From positions 5,479,001 through 5,543,000 of the forward strand of contig NZ_CP159258.1 in assembly GCF_040438925.1 (NCBI RefSeq): a DNA stretch of 64,000 nucleotides, read 5' to 3'. This DNA is from Pseudomonas sp. MYb327. GTDB taxonomy: Bacteria > Pseudomonadota > Gammaproteobacteria > Pseudomonadales > Pseudomonadaceae. Below the pieces are notes generated by a model. That model saw nothing but the letters and a program-made list of their open reading frames with translations. It had not been told where the DNA came from and ran no database searches. The position numbers and the translations under genes are program-made. Positions 56,438 to 64,000 of this stretch are shown one piece after another. Every line of letters starts with the position of its first letter. Position 1 is the first letter of the stretch.

Positions 56438-59400
56438 ATGGGTGATCGGCACGACTATGTGGCCCTCGAATGGGTCAAAGGCGAGATTGCCGAAACGCTG
56501 AAGCAGGCTCATCACGCGATTGAAATCCAGCTTGATGATCCGCAGGCAACTCACGCCCTGAGCGATTGCCTGGCGTGCATCCATCAGGTTCACGGCAGTT
56601 TGCAAATGGTCGAATTCTACGGCGCGGCCCTGCTCGCCGAAGAGATGGAACAGCTGGCCACAGCCCTGCAACAGAACCGCGTCAGCCATCGTGACGAGGC
56701 GCTGCACCTGATGCTGCAAGCCCTCGGGCAGTTGCCGATCTACCTCGACCGGGTGCAAAGCGCCCGCCGCGATTTGCCGTTGGTGGTGCTGCCGCTGATC
56801 AACGATCTGCGCAGTGCCCGTGGTGAAAGCCTGTTGTCGGAAACCAGTCTGTTCAGCCCGCAACTGCCCGAGCTGCCAGCCCTGGACGAAGAGGCGCTGA
56901 AGCGGCTGGAACCGGCAGATCTACCGAGCGTGCTGCGCAAGTTGCGGCAAATGTTGCAGATGGCCCTGGTCGGTTTGCTGCGCGAGCAGGATGACGACAC
57001 GCATCTCAGTTATCTGGCGACCGTGTTCAGCCGACTCGAAAGCCTGTGCGGCAACGCACCCCTGAGCCCGCTGTGGCAGGTGGCTTCGGCTTTGGTCGAA
57101 GGCATGCGCGGCGGCGCGATTGCCAACAGCCCGGCCTTGCGCAGTCTGTTCAAGGACGCTGAGAAAGAACTCAAGCGTCTGCTCGAACAGGGCATGCGCG
57201 CAATCAATCAGCCGGCACCGCCGGAGCTGCTCAAAAGCTTACTGTTCTACATAGCCAAAGCCGAACATCCCACCGGGCAGATGCTGACCATGAAAGATCG
57301 CTACGGACTGGACGAGGCGCTGCCCGACAGCGCAATGGTCGATGAAGAACGCGCACGCCTGGCCGGTCCCGACCGCGATGCCATGCGTTCGGTATTGGCG
57401 GCGCTCTGCGAAGAGCTGGTGCGGGTCAAGGAGCGCCTGGACCTGTTCGTGCGCAGCGACCGGCAACACACCGCCGATCTCGACAGCCTGTTGGCGCCGC
57501 TGCGGCAAATCGCCGACACCCTGGCGGTGCTGGGCTTCGGTCAGCCGCGCAAGGTCATCATTGATCAACTGGCGGTGGTGCTGAGCCTCGCTCAGGGCCA
57601 GCGTGCGCCGGATGATGCGATTCTCATGGACGTCGCCGGGGCGTTGCTCTACGTCGAAGCGACCCTGGCCGGAATGGTCGGCACCGTGGAACCCGAGAGC
57701 CAGGAAGAGAGCCGCCTGCCCACCACCGACCTGACGCAGATCCATCAGATCGTGATCAAGGAAGCGCGTATTTGCCTGCAACAGGCCAAGGACATGATCG
57801 TCGACTACATCGACGCCGACTGGGACCGCCAGCATTTGCAAGCGCTGCCGGCCTTGTTGACCCAGGTACGCGGCGCATTGGCGATGATTCCGCTGAGCCG
57901 CGCGGCGAGCCTGATCGAAACCTGTAACCACTTCATCCGCGAGCACCTGTTGCTCGATCCGGGGCAGCCCGGTTGGCAGGAACTGGACAGCCTGGCCGAC
58001 GTGATTGCCAGCCTCGAATACTACCTTGAGCGCCTCAACGACGACCCCGAAGCACCGGGCGAGCAGTTGCTCGACATCGCCGAACAAAGCCTGGCATCAC
58101 TCGGTTTCTTCCCCAGCGAACACCATGTCCCGGTGCTCGAAGATGTATTGAGCCCCAGCGAAGCGCAGGTCATGCAACAAATGCAGGAACTGGACGACCC
58201 GGCCATCGTCCAGACGTTGGCCGATGTGTTGGCCAGCCCGGTTTCCGCCCTGAACCCGCCGGCCCTGACCACGCCGGGCAGCCTGTTGCCGCCGCCCGCC
58301 GGTGAAGAGCCAGTGGATGAAGAATTGCGCGAAGTGTTCCTCGAAGAAACCGACGAGGTGCTGGAGATTCTTCGTGAATACTTGCCGCGCTGGTCGGCCA
58401 ACCCCGACAACACTTCAGCCCTGAGTGAAGTGCGCCGCGCCTTCCACACCCTCAAGGGCAGTGGCCGGATGGTCCGTGCCCTGGTGCTGGGCGAGCTGGC
58501 CTGGGCCATGGAAAACCTGCTCAATCGCGTGCTGGAGCACAGCGTCGCGCCGGGCAACGCGGTGCAACAATTACTTGGCGAGGTGGTGAAGTTGCTGCCG
58601 GACCTGGTGGCCGAATATGCCGACAACGCCCAACGCCAGCGTAACGATGTCGACCAATTGGCCGCCCGCGCTCATGCCCTGGCCAAGGGCGAGGAGTCGG
58701 CCGCCGATGAAGACACCCAGGACGTCGCGGCTCTTGATCCGCTGTTGCTGGAGATCTTCCGCAAAGAAGCCGAAACCCATCTGAACAGCCTCAATCGCTT
58801 CCTCGATCAGGCCGCCGAGCACCTACCCTTACAGGCCAGCGACGAGTTGCAGCGCGCCTTGCACACACTCAAGGGCAGCGCGTCGATGGCCGGGGTTTTG
58901 CCGATTGCCGAGTTGGCCGCGTCGCTGGATCAACTGGCGCGGGAGTACAAGGCCCACCAGATCGTCCTCGACCTCGATGAAGTCGAAGTGCTCCTTGAAG
59001 CCGAAGGCTTGTTCCGTCTCGGTTTGCGCCAGCTCAAGAGCGATCCGTTGGCGGAGATTCCAGACGCTCCAGCATTGATCGAGCGTACCCAGACATTGCT
59101 CGCCGAACGTCTAGCCAGCCTGTCAAACACGCCGAGCACGGGTTTGCGGACCAAGCGTAATCCGCAGTTGATCAATAACTTCCTGGCCCAGGGCATGGAC
59201 ATCCTGCTCGACGCCGAGAGCCTGCTGCAACGCTGGCAACAACACCCCGGCGAGCGCCAGGAACTCAGTGCGCTGCTGGATGAACTGACCACCCTCGGCG
59301 AAGGCGCACACTTGGCCGACCTGCATCCGGTGGATGCACTCTGCGAAGCCTTGCTCGATCTTTATGGCGCCGTGGAAGAAAGCAGCCTGGCGGTCAGCGA

Positions 59401-62400
59401 GGTGTTTTTCCATGAGGCGCAAAGTGCCCATGAAGCACTGATCAACATGCTCGACGAATTGGCCGCTGGCCAGGAAGTCAGCCCGCAGCCGGAACGAATT
59501 CGCGCCTTGCACGGTTTGCTCGACCAGAGCCTCGATCCGTCCGCCATGGGGCTGATTCGCAGTGACGGGAGCCGTTCCCTGAGCATTCGCGACCTGTCCG
59601 ATGCCACCGCCGAACTGGCACAAGCCACCGTGGAAGAACCGGCACAAACCACTGTAGGAGCTGGCTTGCCAGCGATGGACTCACAGGCGCCGCGTTTATC
59701 CAATGAAAACGCGTCATCGTTAACGCCCATCGCTGGCAAGCCAGCTCCTACAGGGGAGCGCATTGCCGACCTGGATGACGAGATCGTTTCGATCTTCCTC
59801 GAAGAAGCGGTGGATATTCTCGAAAGCGCCAACCAGGCCTTGCAGCGCTGGTTGAGCGAGCCGCACAACGCCGCGCCGCTATCGTCCTTGCAACGTGACC
59901 TGCACACCCTCAAGGGTGGCGCACGCATGGCCGAGGTCGAGCCGGTCGGTGACCTGGGCCATGAACTGGAAAGCCTTTACCAAGGCCTGGTGGACCGCCG
60001 CTACAGCCAAGGCGAGGGGCTTTCGCAGTTGCTGCAACAGAGCCATGACCGACTGGCGCTGATGCTTGAACAGCTGCAACAGCACCAACCCGTGGACGAC
60101 CCCAGCGAACTGATCGAGGCTATTCGCGCGTTCCGCCAAGGCCACGCGGGCAATGCCGAGGTTGCGGAACCCGCCGCGAGCGATGACTCGACTCATCATG
60201 ACAGCGAGTTGCTGGACATCTTCCTCGAGGAAGGTTTCGACATTATCGAAAGCTCCGGTGCAGCGCTGGTGCGTTGGCAGGCTGAACCTTCGAGTCGCCA
60301 GGAAATGGAAACCCTGTTGCGCGACCTGCACACCCTCAAGGGTGGCGCGCGCATGGTGGAAATCGCGCCAATCGGCGATTTGGCCCATGAACTGGAATTT
60401 CTCTACGAAGATTTGTCCGCTGGCGTTCTAAAGCCCACTTCGGCGTTGTTCGAGCTGCTACAGCGCAGCCATGACCGATTGGCGCAAATGCTCGACGCCA
60501 CCCGTGCCGGTGAGCCATTGCCGCCCGCTGATCGCCTGATCGACGCGATCAAGAATTTCAGCCACCCGGCAGTGCTGGAAGCGCCCGCACCGGTCACGTT
60601 GCCCCCCACGGTAAAAACCGAAACCCCGCTGCTGCAACCCGATGCCGGTGCAGACATGGTCAAGGTCTCGGCGGAGCTGCTCGATGATCTGGTTAACCTG
60701 GCCGGCGAAACGTCGATCTTCCGTGGGCGGATCGAGCAGCAGGTCAGCGATGCACAAGTCACGCTGAACGAAATGGAAACCACCATCGAGCGGATGCGCG
60801 ACCAGTTACGCCGCCTCGACACCGAGACCCAGGGCCGGATCCTCAGCCGTCAGCAAGTAGACGCCGAACGCCTGGGCTATGAAGAATTCGATCCACTGGA
60901 GATGGACCGCCACTCACAATTGCAGCAACTGTCGCGCGCCTTGTTCGAGTCCGCCTCCGACTTGCTCGATCTCAAGGAAACCCTTGACCGACGCAACCAT
61001 GACGCGGAAAACCTGCTTCAGCAGCAGGGCCGCATCAACACCGAGTTGCAGGAAGGGCTGATGCGCACGCGCATGGTGCCATTCGAGCGGATGCTGCCGC
61101 GCTTGAAGCGCATCGTCCGTCAGGTGTCCGAAGAGTTGGGCAAGGACGTCGAGTTCATCGTCGGCAACGCGGAGGGTGAAATGGATCGTAACGTCCTCGA
61201 ACGCATGGCCGCACCGCTGGAGCACATGCTGCGCAACGCCGTGGACCATGGCCTTGAAACTGCCGAAGTGCGGGTCGCGGCGGGTAAACCGGCGCAGGGG
61301 CGGATCACCCTCGACCTGCTGCGCGAGGGCGGCGACATCATTTTCGATATCCGCGACGACGGCGCCGGGGTGCCGCTGGAGGCGGTGCGACGCAAAGCCG
61401 TCAAACGCGGCCTGCTCGACCCGAACAGCGAACTCGGCGACCGCGACGTGCTGCAATTCATCCTGCAACCGGGTTTTTCCACCGCCGAGAAAATCACCCA
61501 GATATCCGGGCGTGGCGTCGGGATGGACGTGGTGCACGAAGAAGTGCGGCAGCTGGGTGGCAGCATGAGCATTGACTCGGTGCCGGGGCAGGGGGTGCAC
61601 TTCCGCATTCGCCTGCCATTCACCGTGTCGGTCAACCGGGCATTGATGGTGCACTGCGGCGAGGATCAGTACGCGATCCCGCTGAACACCATCGAAGGGA
61701 TTGTCCGCGTGTTACCGAACGAACTCGAAGGGCATTTCCGCTTTGATCCGCCGACGTATGAATACGCCGGTCAACGCTATGAACTGTGCTACCTGGGCGA
61801 GCTGCTGAAAACCAGTCCACGGCCAAAACTGTTGGGCCAGAGCCTGCCGCTGCCGGTGTTGCTGGTGCAATGCAACGAGCGCCACATCGCCGTGCAAGTC
61901 GACGCCATGGCCGGTACTCGCGAGATTGTGGTCAAGAGCCTCGGCCCGCAGTTTGCAGCAGTGCAGGGCGTGTCTGGAGCGACGATTCTGGGCGATGGCC
62001 GGGTGGTGCTGATTCTGGATTTGCTGGCGCCGATCCGCGCCTTGCAAGCCCATGTGCCGCAACGGTCGAAAACCCATGATCTGGAGGTCGAACCGCAGCG
62101 GCCATTGCTGGTCATGGTGGTTGATGACTCGGTCACCGTGCGCAAGGTCACCAGCCGTTTGCTCGAGCGTCACGGCATGAACGTGCTGACGGCCAAGGAC
62201 GGTGTCGATGCCATGTTGCTGCTCGAAGAACACCTGCCGGACGTGATGCTGCTGGACATCGAAATGCCGCGCATGGACGGCTTCGAAGTGGCGACACAAG
62301 TGCGCAGCGACGAGCGTCTGCAGCACCTGCCGATCATCATGATCACCTCCCGCACGGGCCAGAAACATCGCGACCGGGCCATGGCCATCGGCGTCAACGA

Positions 62401-62473
62401 TTACCTCGGCAAGCCGTACCAGGAATCGGTACTGCTCGAAAGCATTGCCTTGTGGAGCAAAACCCATGCTTGA
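56438..62473 (+). CDS. chpA: Chemosensory histidine kinase ChpA with an in-frame REPIN
   Basis: A 2011-residue hybrid kinase, shorter than P. aeruginosa ChpA (about 2470 residues as I recall). A FimL-like N-terminal region is followed by phosphotransfer domains with HTLKG at H670, H809, H1156 and H1298. A degenerate domain around 59260-59310 (LLDELTTLGEGAHLADL) has Thr in place of His. Then come dimerisation, the HATPase (HMLRNAVDHGLE with N1600, IRDDGAGVP, GRGVGMDVV), a CheW-like domain, and a receiver with D1940 in LLDIEMPRMDG. Residues about 1073-1105, between the degenerate domain and the third Hpt, are encoded by a REP doublet. Start ATG at 56438 follows AGTGGAG. It phosphorylates PilG and PilH. 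Confidence 0.95.
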   Translation: MGDRHDYVALEWVKGEIAETLKQAHHAIEIQLDDPQATHALSDCLACIHQVHGSLQMVEFYGAALLAEEMEQLATALQQNRVSHRDEALHLMLQALGQLPIYLDRVQSARRDLPLVVLPLINDLRSARGESLLSETSLFSPQLPELPALDEEALKRLEPADLPSVLRKLRQMLQMALVGLLREQDDDTHLSYLATVFSRLESLCGNAPLSPLWQVASALVEGMRGGAIANSPALRSLFKDAEKELKRLLEQGMRAINQPAPPELLKSLLFYIAKAEHPTGQMLTMKDRYGLDEALPDSAMVDEERARLAGPDRDAMRSVLAALCEELVRVKERLDLFVRSDRQHTADLDSLLAPLRQIADTLAVLGFGQPRKVIIDQLAVVLSLAQGQRAPDDAILMDVAGALLYVEATLAGMVGTVEPESQEESRLPTTDLTQIHQIVIKEARICLQQAKDMIVDYIDADWDRQHLQALPALLTQVRGALAMIPLSRAASLIETCNHFIREHLLLDPGQPGWQELDSLADVIASLEYYLERLNDDPEAPGEQLLDIAEQSLASLGFFPSEHHVPVLEDVLSPSEAQVMQQMQELDDPAIVQTLADVLASPVSALNPPALTTPGSLLPPPAGEEPVDEELREVFLEETDEVLEILREYLPRWSANPDNTSALSEVRRAFHTLKGSGRMVRALVLGELAWAMENLLNRVLEHSVAPGNAVQQLLGEVVKLLPDLVAEYADNAQRQRNDVDQLAARAHALAKGEESAADEDTQDVAALDPLLLEIFRKEAETHLNSLNRFLDQAAEHLPLQASDELQRALHTLKGSASMAGVLPIAELAASLDQLAREYKAHQIVLDLDEVEVLLEAEGLFRLGLRQLKSDPLAEIPDAPALIERTQTLLAERLASLSNTPSTGLRTKRNPQLINNFLAQGMDILLDAESLLQRWQQHPGERQELSALLDELTTLGEGAHLADLHPVDALCEALLDLYGAVEESSLAVSEVFFHEAQSAHEALINMLDELAAGQEVSPQPERIRALHGLLDQSLDPSAMGLIRSDGSRSLSIRDLSDATAELAQATVEEPAQTTVGAGLPAMDSQAPRLSNENASSLTPIAGKPAPTGERIADLDDEIVSIFLEEAVDILESANQALQRWLSEPHNAAPLSSLQRDLHTLKGGARMAEVEPVGDLGHELESLYQGLVDRRYSQGEGLSQLLQQSHDRLALMLEQLQQHQPVDDPSELIEAIRAFRQGHAGNAEVAEPAASDDSTHHDSELLDIFLEEGFDIIESSGAALVRWQAEPSSRQEMETLLRDLHTLKGGARMVEIAPIGDLAHELEFLYEDLSAGVLKPTSALFELLQRSHDRLAQMLDATRAGEPLPPADRLIDAIKNFSHPAVLEAPAPVTLPPTVKTETPLLQPDAGADMVKVSAELLDDLVNLAGETSIFRGRIEQQVSDAQVTLNEMETTIERMRDQLRRLDTETQGRILSRQQVDAERLGYEEFDPLEMDRHSQLQQLSRALFESASDLLDLKETLDRRNHDAENLLQQQGRINTELQEGLMRTRMVPFERMLPRLKRIVRQVSEELGKDVEFIVGNAEGEMDRNVLERMAAPLEHMLRNAVDHGLETAEVRVAAGKPAQGRITLDLLREGGDIIFDIRDDGAGVPLEAVRRKAVKRGLLDPNSELGDRDVLQFILQPGFSTAEKITQISGRGVGMDVVHEEVRQLGGSMSIDSVPGQGVHFRIRLPFTVSVNRALMVHCGEDQYAIPLNTIEGIVRVLPNELEGHFRFDPPTYEYAGQRYELCYLGELLKTSPRPKLLGQSLPLPVLLVQCNERHIAVQVDAMAGTREIVVKSLGPQFAAVQGVSGATILGDGRVVLILDLLAPIRALQAHVPQRSKTHDLEVEPQRPLLVMVVDDSVTVRKVTSRLLERHGMNVLTAKDGVDAMLLLEEHLPDVMLLDIEMPRMDGFEVATQVRSDERLQHLPIIMITSRTGQKHRDRAMAIGVNDYLGKPYQESVLLESIALWSKTHA
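59653..59752. repeat. REPIN inside the chpA coding sequence
   Basis: Inverted REP cores TGTAGGAGCTGGCTTGCC (from 59653) and its complement (ending 59752) enclose about 54 bases. The element is read through without a stop, giving VGAGLPAM ... IAGKPAPTG in the ChpA linker. Confidence 0.95.
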
Positions 62474-62933
62474 GCGGCTAATGAGCCAGCGCACCAACAA
62501 CCTCACAGGCCTGCTGCTGCCACTGGCCGACCGTAACCTGATCCTGCCCAACGTAGCGGTTGCCGAACTGATCGATTACCAACCGGCGGCGTTCGATCTC
62601 GACACCCCACCGTGGTATCTCGGCCGGGTGACGTGGCGTAACCGGCAGATTCCGTTGCTCAGTTTCGAGTCGGCGTGCGGCAACAAAATCGCCATTGGCG
62701 AGCGCGCGCGGATCGTCATTCTCAATGCGCTGGGCGGTCGGCCTGAACTGAAATTCATGGCAATGCTGGTTCAAGGAATTCCGCGCTCGTACAAGCTCGA
62801 CAGTCAGTTGAGCTACGTCGACGTGCCGTTGTGTCCACTGGAAAAAGCGGCGGTGCAGGTGGGCGATCAAGTGGCCAAGGTGCCGGATTTGTTGGCGTTG
62901 GAGGAGTTACTCGTGACGGCCGGGTTGTCCTGA
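62466..62933 (+). CDS. chpC: CheW-like protein ChpC
   Basis: A 155-residue single CheW-domain protein (NLTGLLLPLADRNLILPNVAVAELIDY, WYLGRVTWRNRQIPLLSFE). It would couple further receptors to ChpA. The ATG at 62466 overlaps the chpA end by 8 bases and has GGAG upstream; ATG 62481 is an alternative. In P. aeruginosa a methylesterase gene, chpB, separates chpA and chpC; here it is missing. Confidence 0.9.
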   Translation: MLERLMSQRTNNLTGLLLPLADRNLILPNVAVAELIDYQPAAFDLDTPPWYLGRVTWRNRQIPLLSFESACGNKIAIGERARIVILNALGGRPELKFMAMLVQGIPRSYKLDSQLSYVDVPLCPLEKAAVQVGDQVAKVPDLLALEELLVTAGLS

Positions 62934-62961
62934 CTGGCTCCCTCGCCTCAGAGGAATGTTC

Positions 62962-62978
62962 GTTACGGTGACCGTAAC
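62962..62978. promoter_or_regulatory. Palindrome upstream of mdcA, possible MdcR site
   Basis: GTTACGGT-G-ACCGTAAC is a perfect 8-base inverted repeat. The inner TA...TA spacing fits the T-N11-A pattern of LysR-type regulators, and mdc operons are controlled by the LysR protein MdcR. It lies 80 bases before mdcA. Confidence 0.6.
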
Positions 62979-63057
62979 AATCCACCACTCTGCTTGATTG
63001 ATGCCCCCCACCAACGCTCCTAATGTGACCCCACGACAGCGAACCCGTGGAGTGGTC

Positions 63058-64000
63058 ATGACAACATCAATTTCCCCCGACTCGCGATGGACGCGGCGGC
63101 GCAGCGAGAAGCAGCGGCGTCTCGAGCTGGTGCGAGGTCTCGCCGATGGTGTGGTGTTGCCCACCGACAAGATCGTGGCGGCGCTGGAAGCGTTGATCCT
63201 GCCCGGCGACCGCGTGGTGCTGGAGGGCAACAACCAGAAGCAGGCGGATTTTCTTTCCCGTTCACTGGTCAAGGCTGACCCGGCCAGGCTGCATGACCTG
63301 CACATGATCATGCCCAGCGTTGGTCGCGCCGAGCACCTGGACCTGTTCGAACGCGGTATCGCCCGCAAACTCGATTTCGCCTTCGCCGGCACCCAAAGCC
63401 TGCGCATCAGCCAATTACTCGAAGACGGCCTGCTGGAAATCGGCGCGATTCACACCTACATCGAGCTTTACGCTCGGCTGGTGGTGGACCTGATTCCCAA
63501 CGTCGTGCTCTCGGCCGGTTTCATGGCCGACCGTGCTGGCAACATCTACACCGGCGCGAGCACCGAAGACACCCCGGCCCTGATCGAACCAGCGGCCTTC
63601 AGCGACGGCATCGTCATTGTCCAGGTCAACCAGTTGGTGGATGACGTCAGCGAATTGCCCCGCGTCGACATTCCGGCGTCATGGGTCGATTTCGTGGTGG
63701 TGGCCGACAAACCGTTCTACATCGAACCGCTGTTCACCCGCGACCCGCGCCACATCAAGCCTGTGCACGTGTTGATGGCGATGATGGCGATCCGCGGGAT
63801 CTACGAAAAACACAACGTGCAGTCGCTCAACCACGGCATCGGTTTTAACACCGCCGCCATCGAACTTATCCTGCCGACCTACGGCGAATCCCTCGGTCTC
63901 AAAGGCAAGATCTGCCGTAACTGGACGCTCAACCCGCACCCGACCTTGATCCCGGCGATTGAAAGCGGCTGGGTCGAAAGCGTGCATTGCTTCGGCACCG
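63058..64000 (+). CDS. mdcA: Malonate decarboxylase alpha subunit (partial)
   Basis: The first 314 codons are in the window and the frame runs off its end. The sequence (LADGVVLPTDKIVAALEALILPGDRVVLEGNNQKQADFL, then HDLHMIMPSVGRAEHLDLFE and NHGIGFNTAAIELILPTYG) belongs to MdcA, the acyl-carrier-protein transferase subunit of malonate decarboxylase. The complex loads malonate onto its carrier protein and releases CO2. A GGAG motif precedes the ATG at 63058. The remaining mdc genes would follow beyond the window. Confidence 0.93.
   Translation, partial: MTTSISPDSRWTRRRSEKQRRLELVRGLADGVVLPTDKIVAALEALILPGDRVVLEGNNQKQADFLSRSLVKADPARLHDLHMIMPSVGRAEHLDLFERGIARKLDFAFAGTQSLRISQLLEDGLLEIGAIHTYIELYARLVVDLIPNVVLSAGFMADRAGNIYTGASTEDTPALIEPAAFSDGIVIVQVNQLVDDVSELPRVDIPASWVDFVVVADKPFYIEPLFTRDPRHIKPVHVLMAMMAIRGIYEKHNVQSLNHGIGFNTAAIELILPTYGESLGLKGKICRNWTLNPHPTLIPAIESGWVESVHCFGT

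Overview
This window is chromosomal DNA of a Pseudomonas, most likely of the P. fluorescens complex. The basis is gene order: a long block (folA, ilvD, mutM, ferredoxin, coaD, laoABCR, rsmD, M16 peptidases, ftsYEX-rpoH, mtgA, thiSG-trmB, hemW-rdgB, metWX, yggT-proC-yggS, pilT, pyrC'-pyrB-pyrR-yqgF-algH, tonB, gshB, pilGHIJ-chpA) runs in the same order as I recall it from the PA035x-PA041x region of P. aeruginosa. Many intergenic REP elements with the core GTAGGAGCTGGCTTGCCAGCGA also point to the fluorescens/putida branch. No rRNA, tRNA, phage, insertion sequence or CRISPR array was seen; coding density is high.

Layout. 1-1856: tail of a phosphonate (2-aminoethylphosphonate) uptake and oxidation operon: permease end, binding protein and PhnZ-like HD oxygenase. 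1942-5157: a small protein with calcium-loop-like motifs, then a membrane protein/GTPase pair (DUF2868/DUF3482). 5258-9254: folA, cystine transporter tcyP, phosphorylcholine phosphatase pchP and a 113-bp-period tandem REP array. 9255-16781: ilvD, an MFS exporter, rlmI, an HDOD protein, mutM, ferredoxin and coaD. 16897-21408: long-chain alcohol oxidation genes laoCBA with divergent laoR and a clear palindromic operator. 21441-29295: sseA, an AraC regulator, a YheT hydrolase, an inactive-looking extra M16 protein, rsmD and the usual M16 pair. 29640-33778: ftsY-ftsE-ftsX and rpoH. 33955-43900: mtgA, DUF423, thiS-thiG-trmB, DUF3392-hemW-rdgB-DUF4426-metW-metX and yggT-proC-yggS. 43957-52464: pilT, an NlpC/P60 hydrolase, a TM2 protein, the aspartate transcarbamoylase operon, yqgF, algH, tonB and gshB. 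52793-62933: the Pil-Chp chemosensory cluster pilGHIJ-chpA-chpC. 63058-end: start of a malonate decarboxylase operon (mdcA).

How the parts fit. Most genes are core housekeeping. The lao genes should oxidise long-chain alcohols to acids under LaoR. The Pil-Chp cluster signals to type IV pili, but it lacks both adaptation enzymes (PilK methyltransferase and ChpB methylesterase), and pilU is not beside pilT.

The most unusual items are a complete REP doublet (REPIN) lying in frame inside chpA; a truncated, zinc-site-less copy of the neighbouring M16 protease gene; the exact 113-bp tandem REP array behind pchP; and the predicted LaoR operator. I did not find an obviously new multi-gene defence or biosynthetic system.
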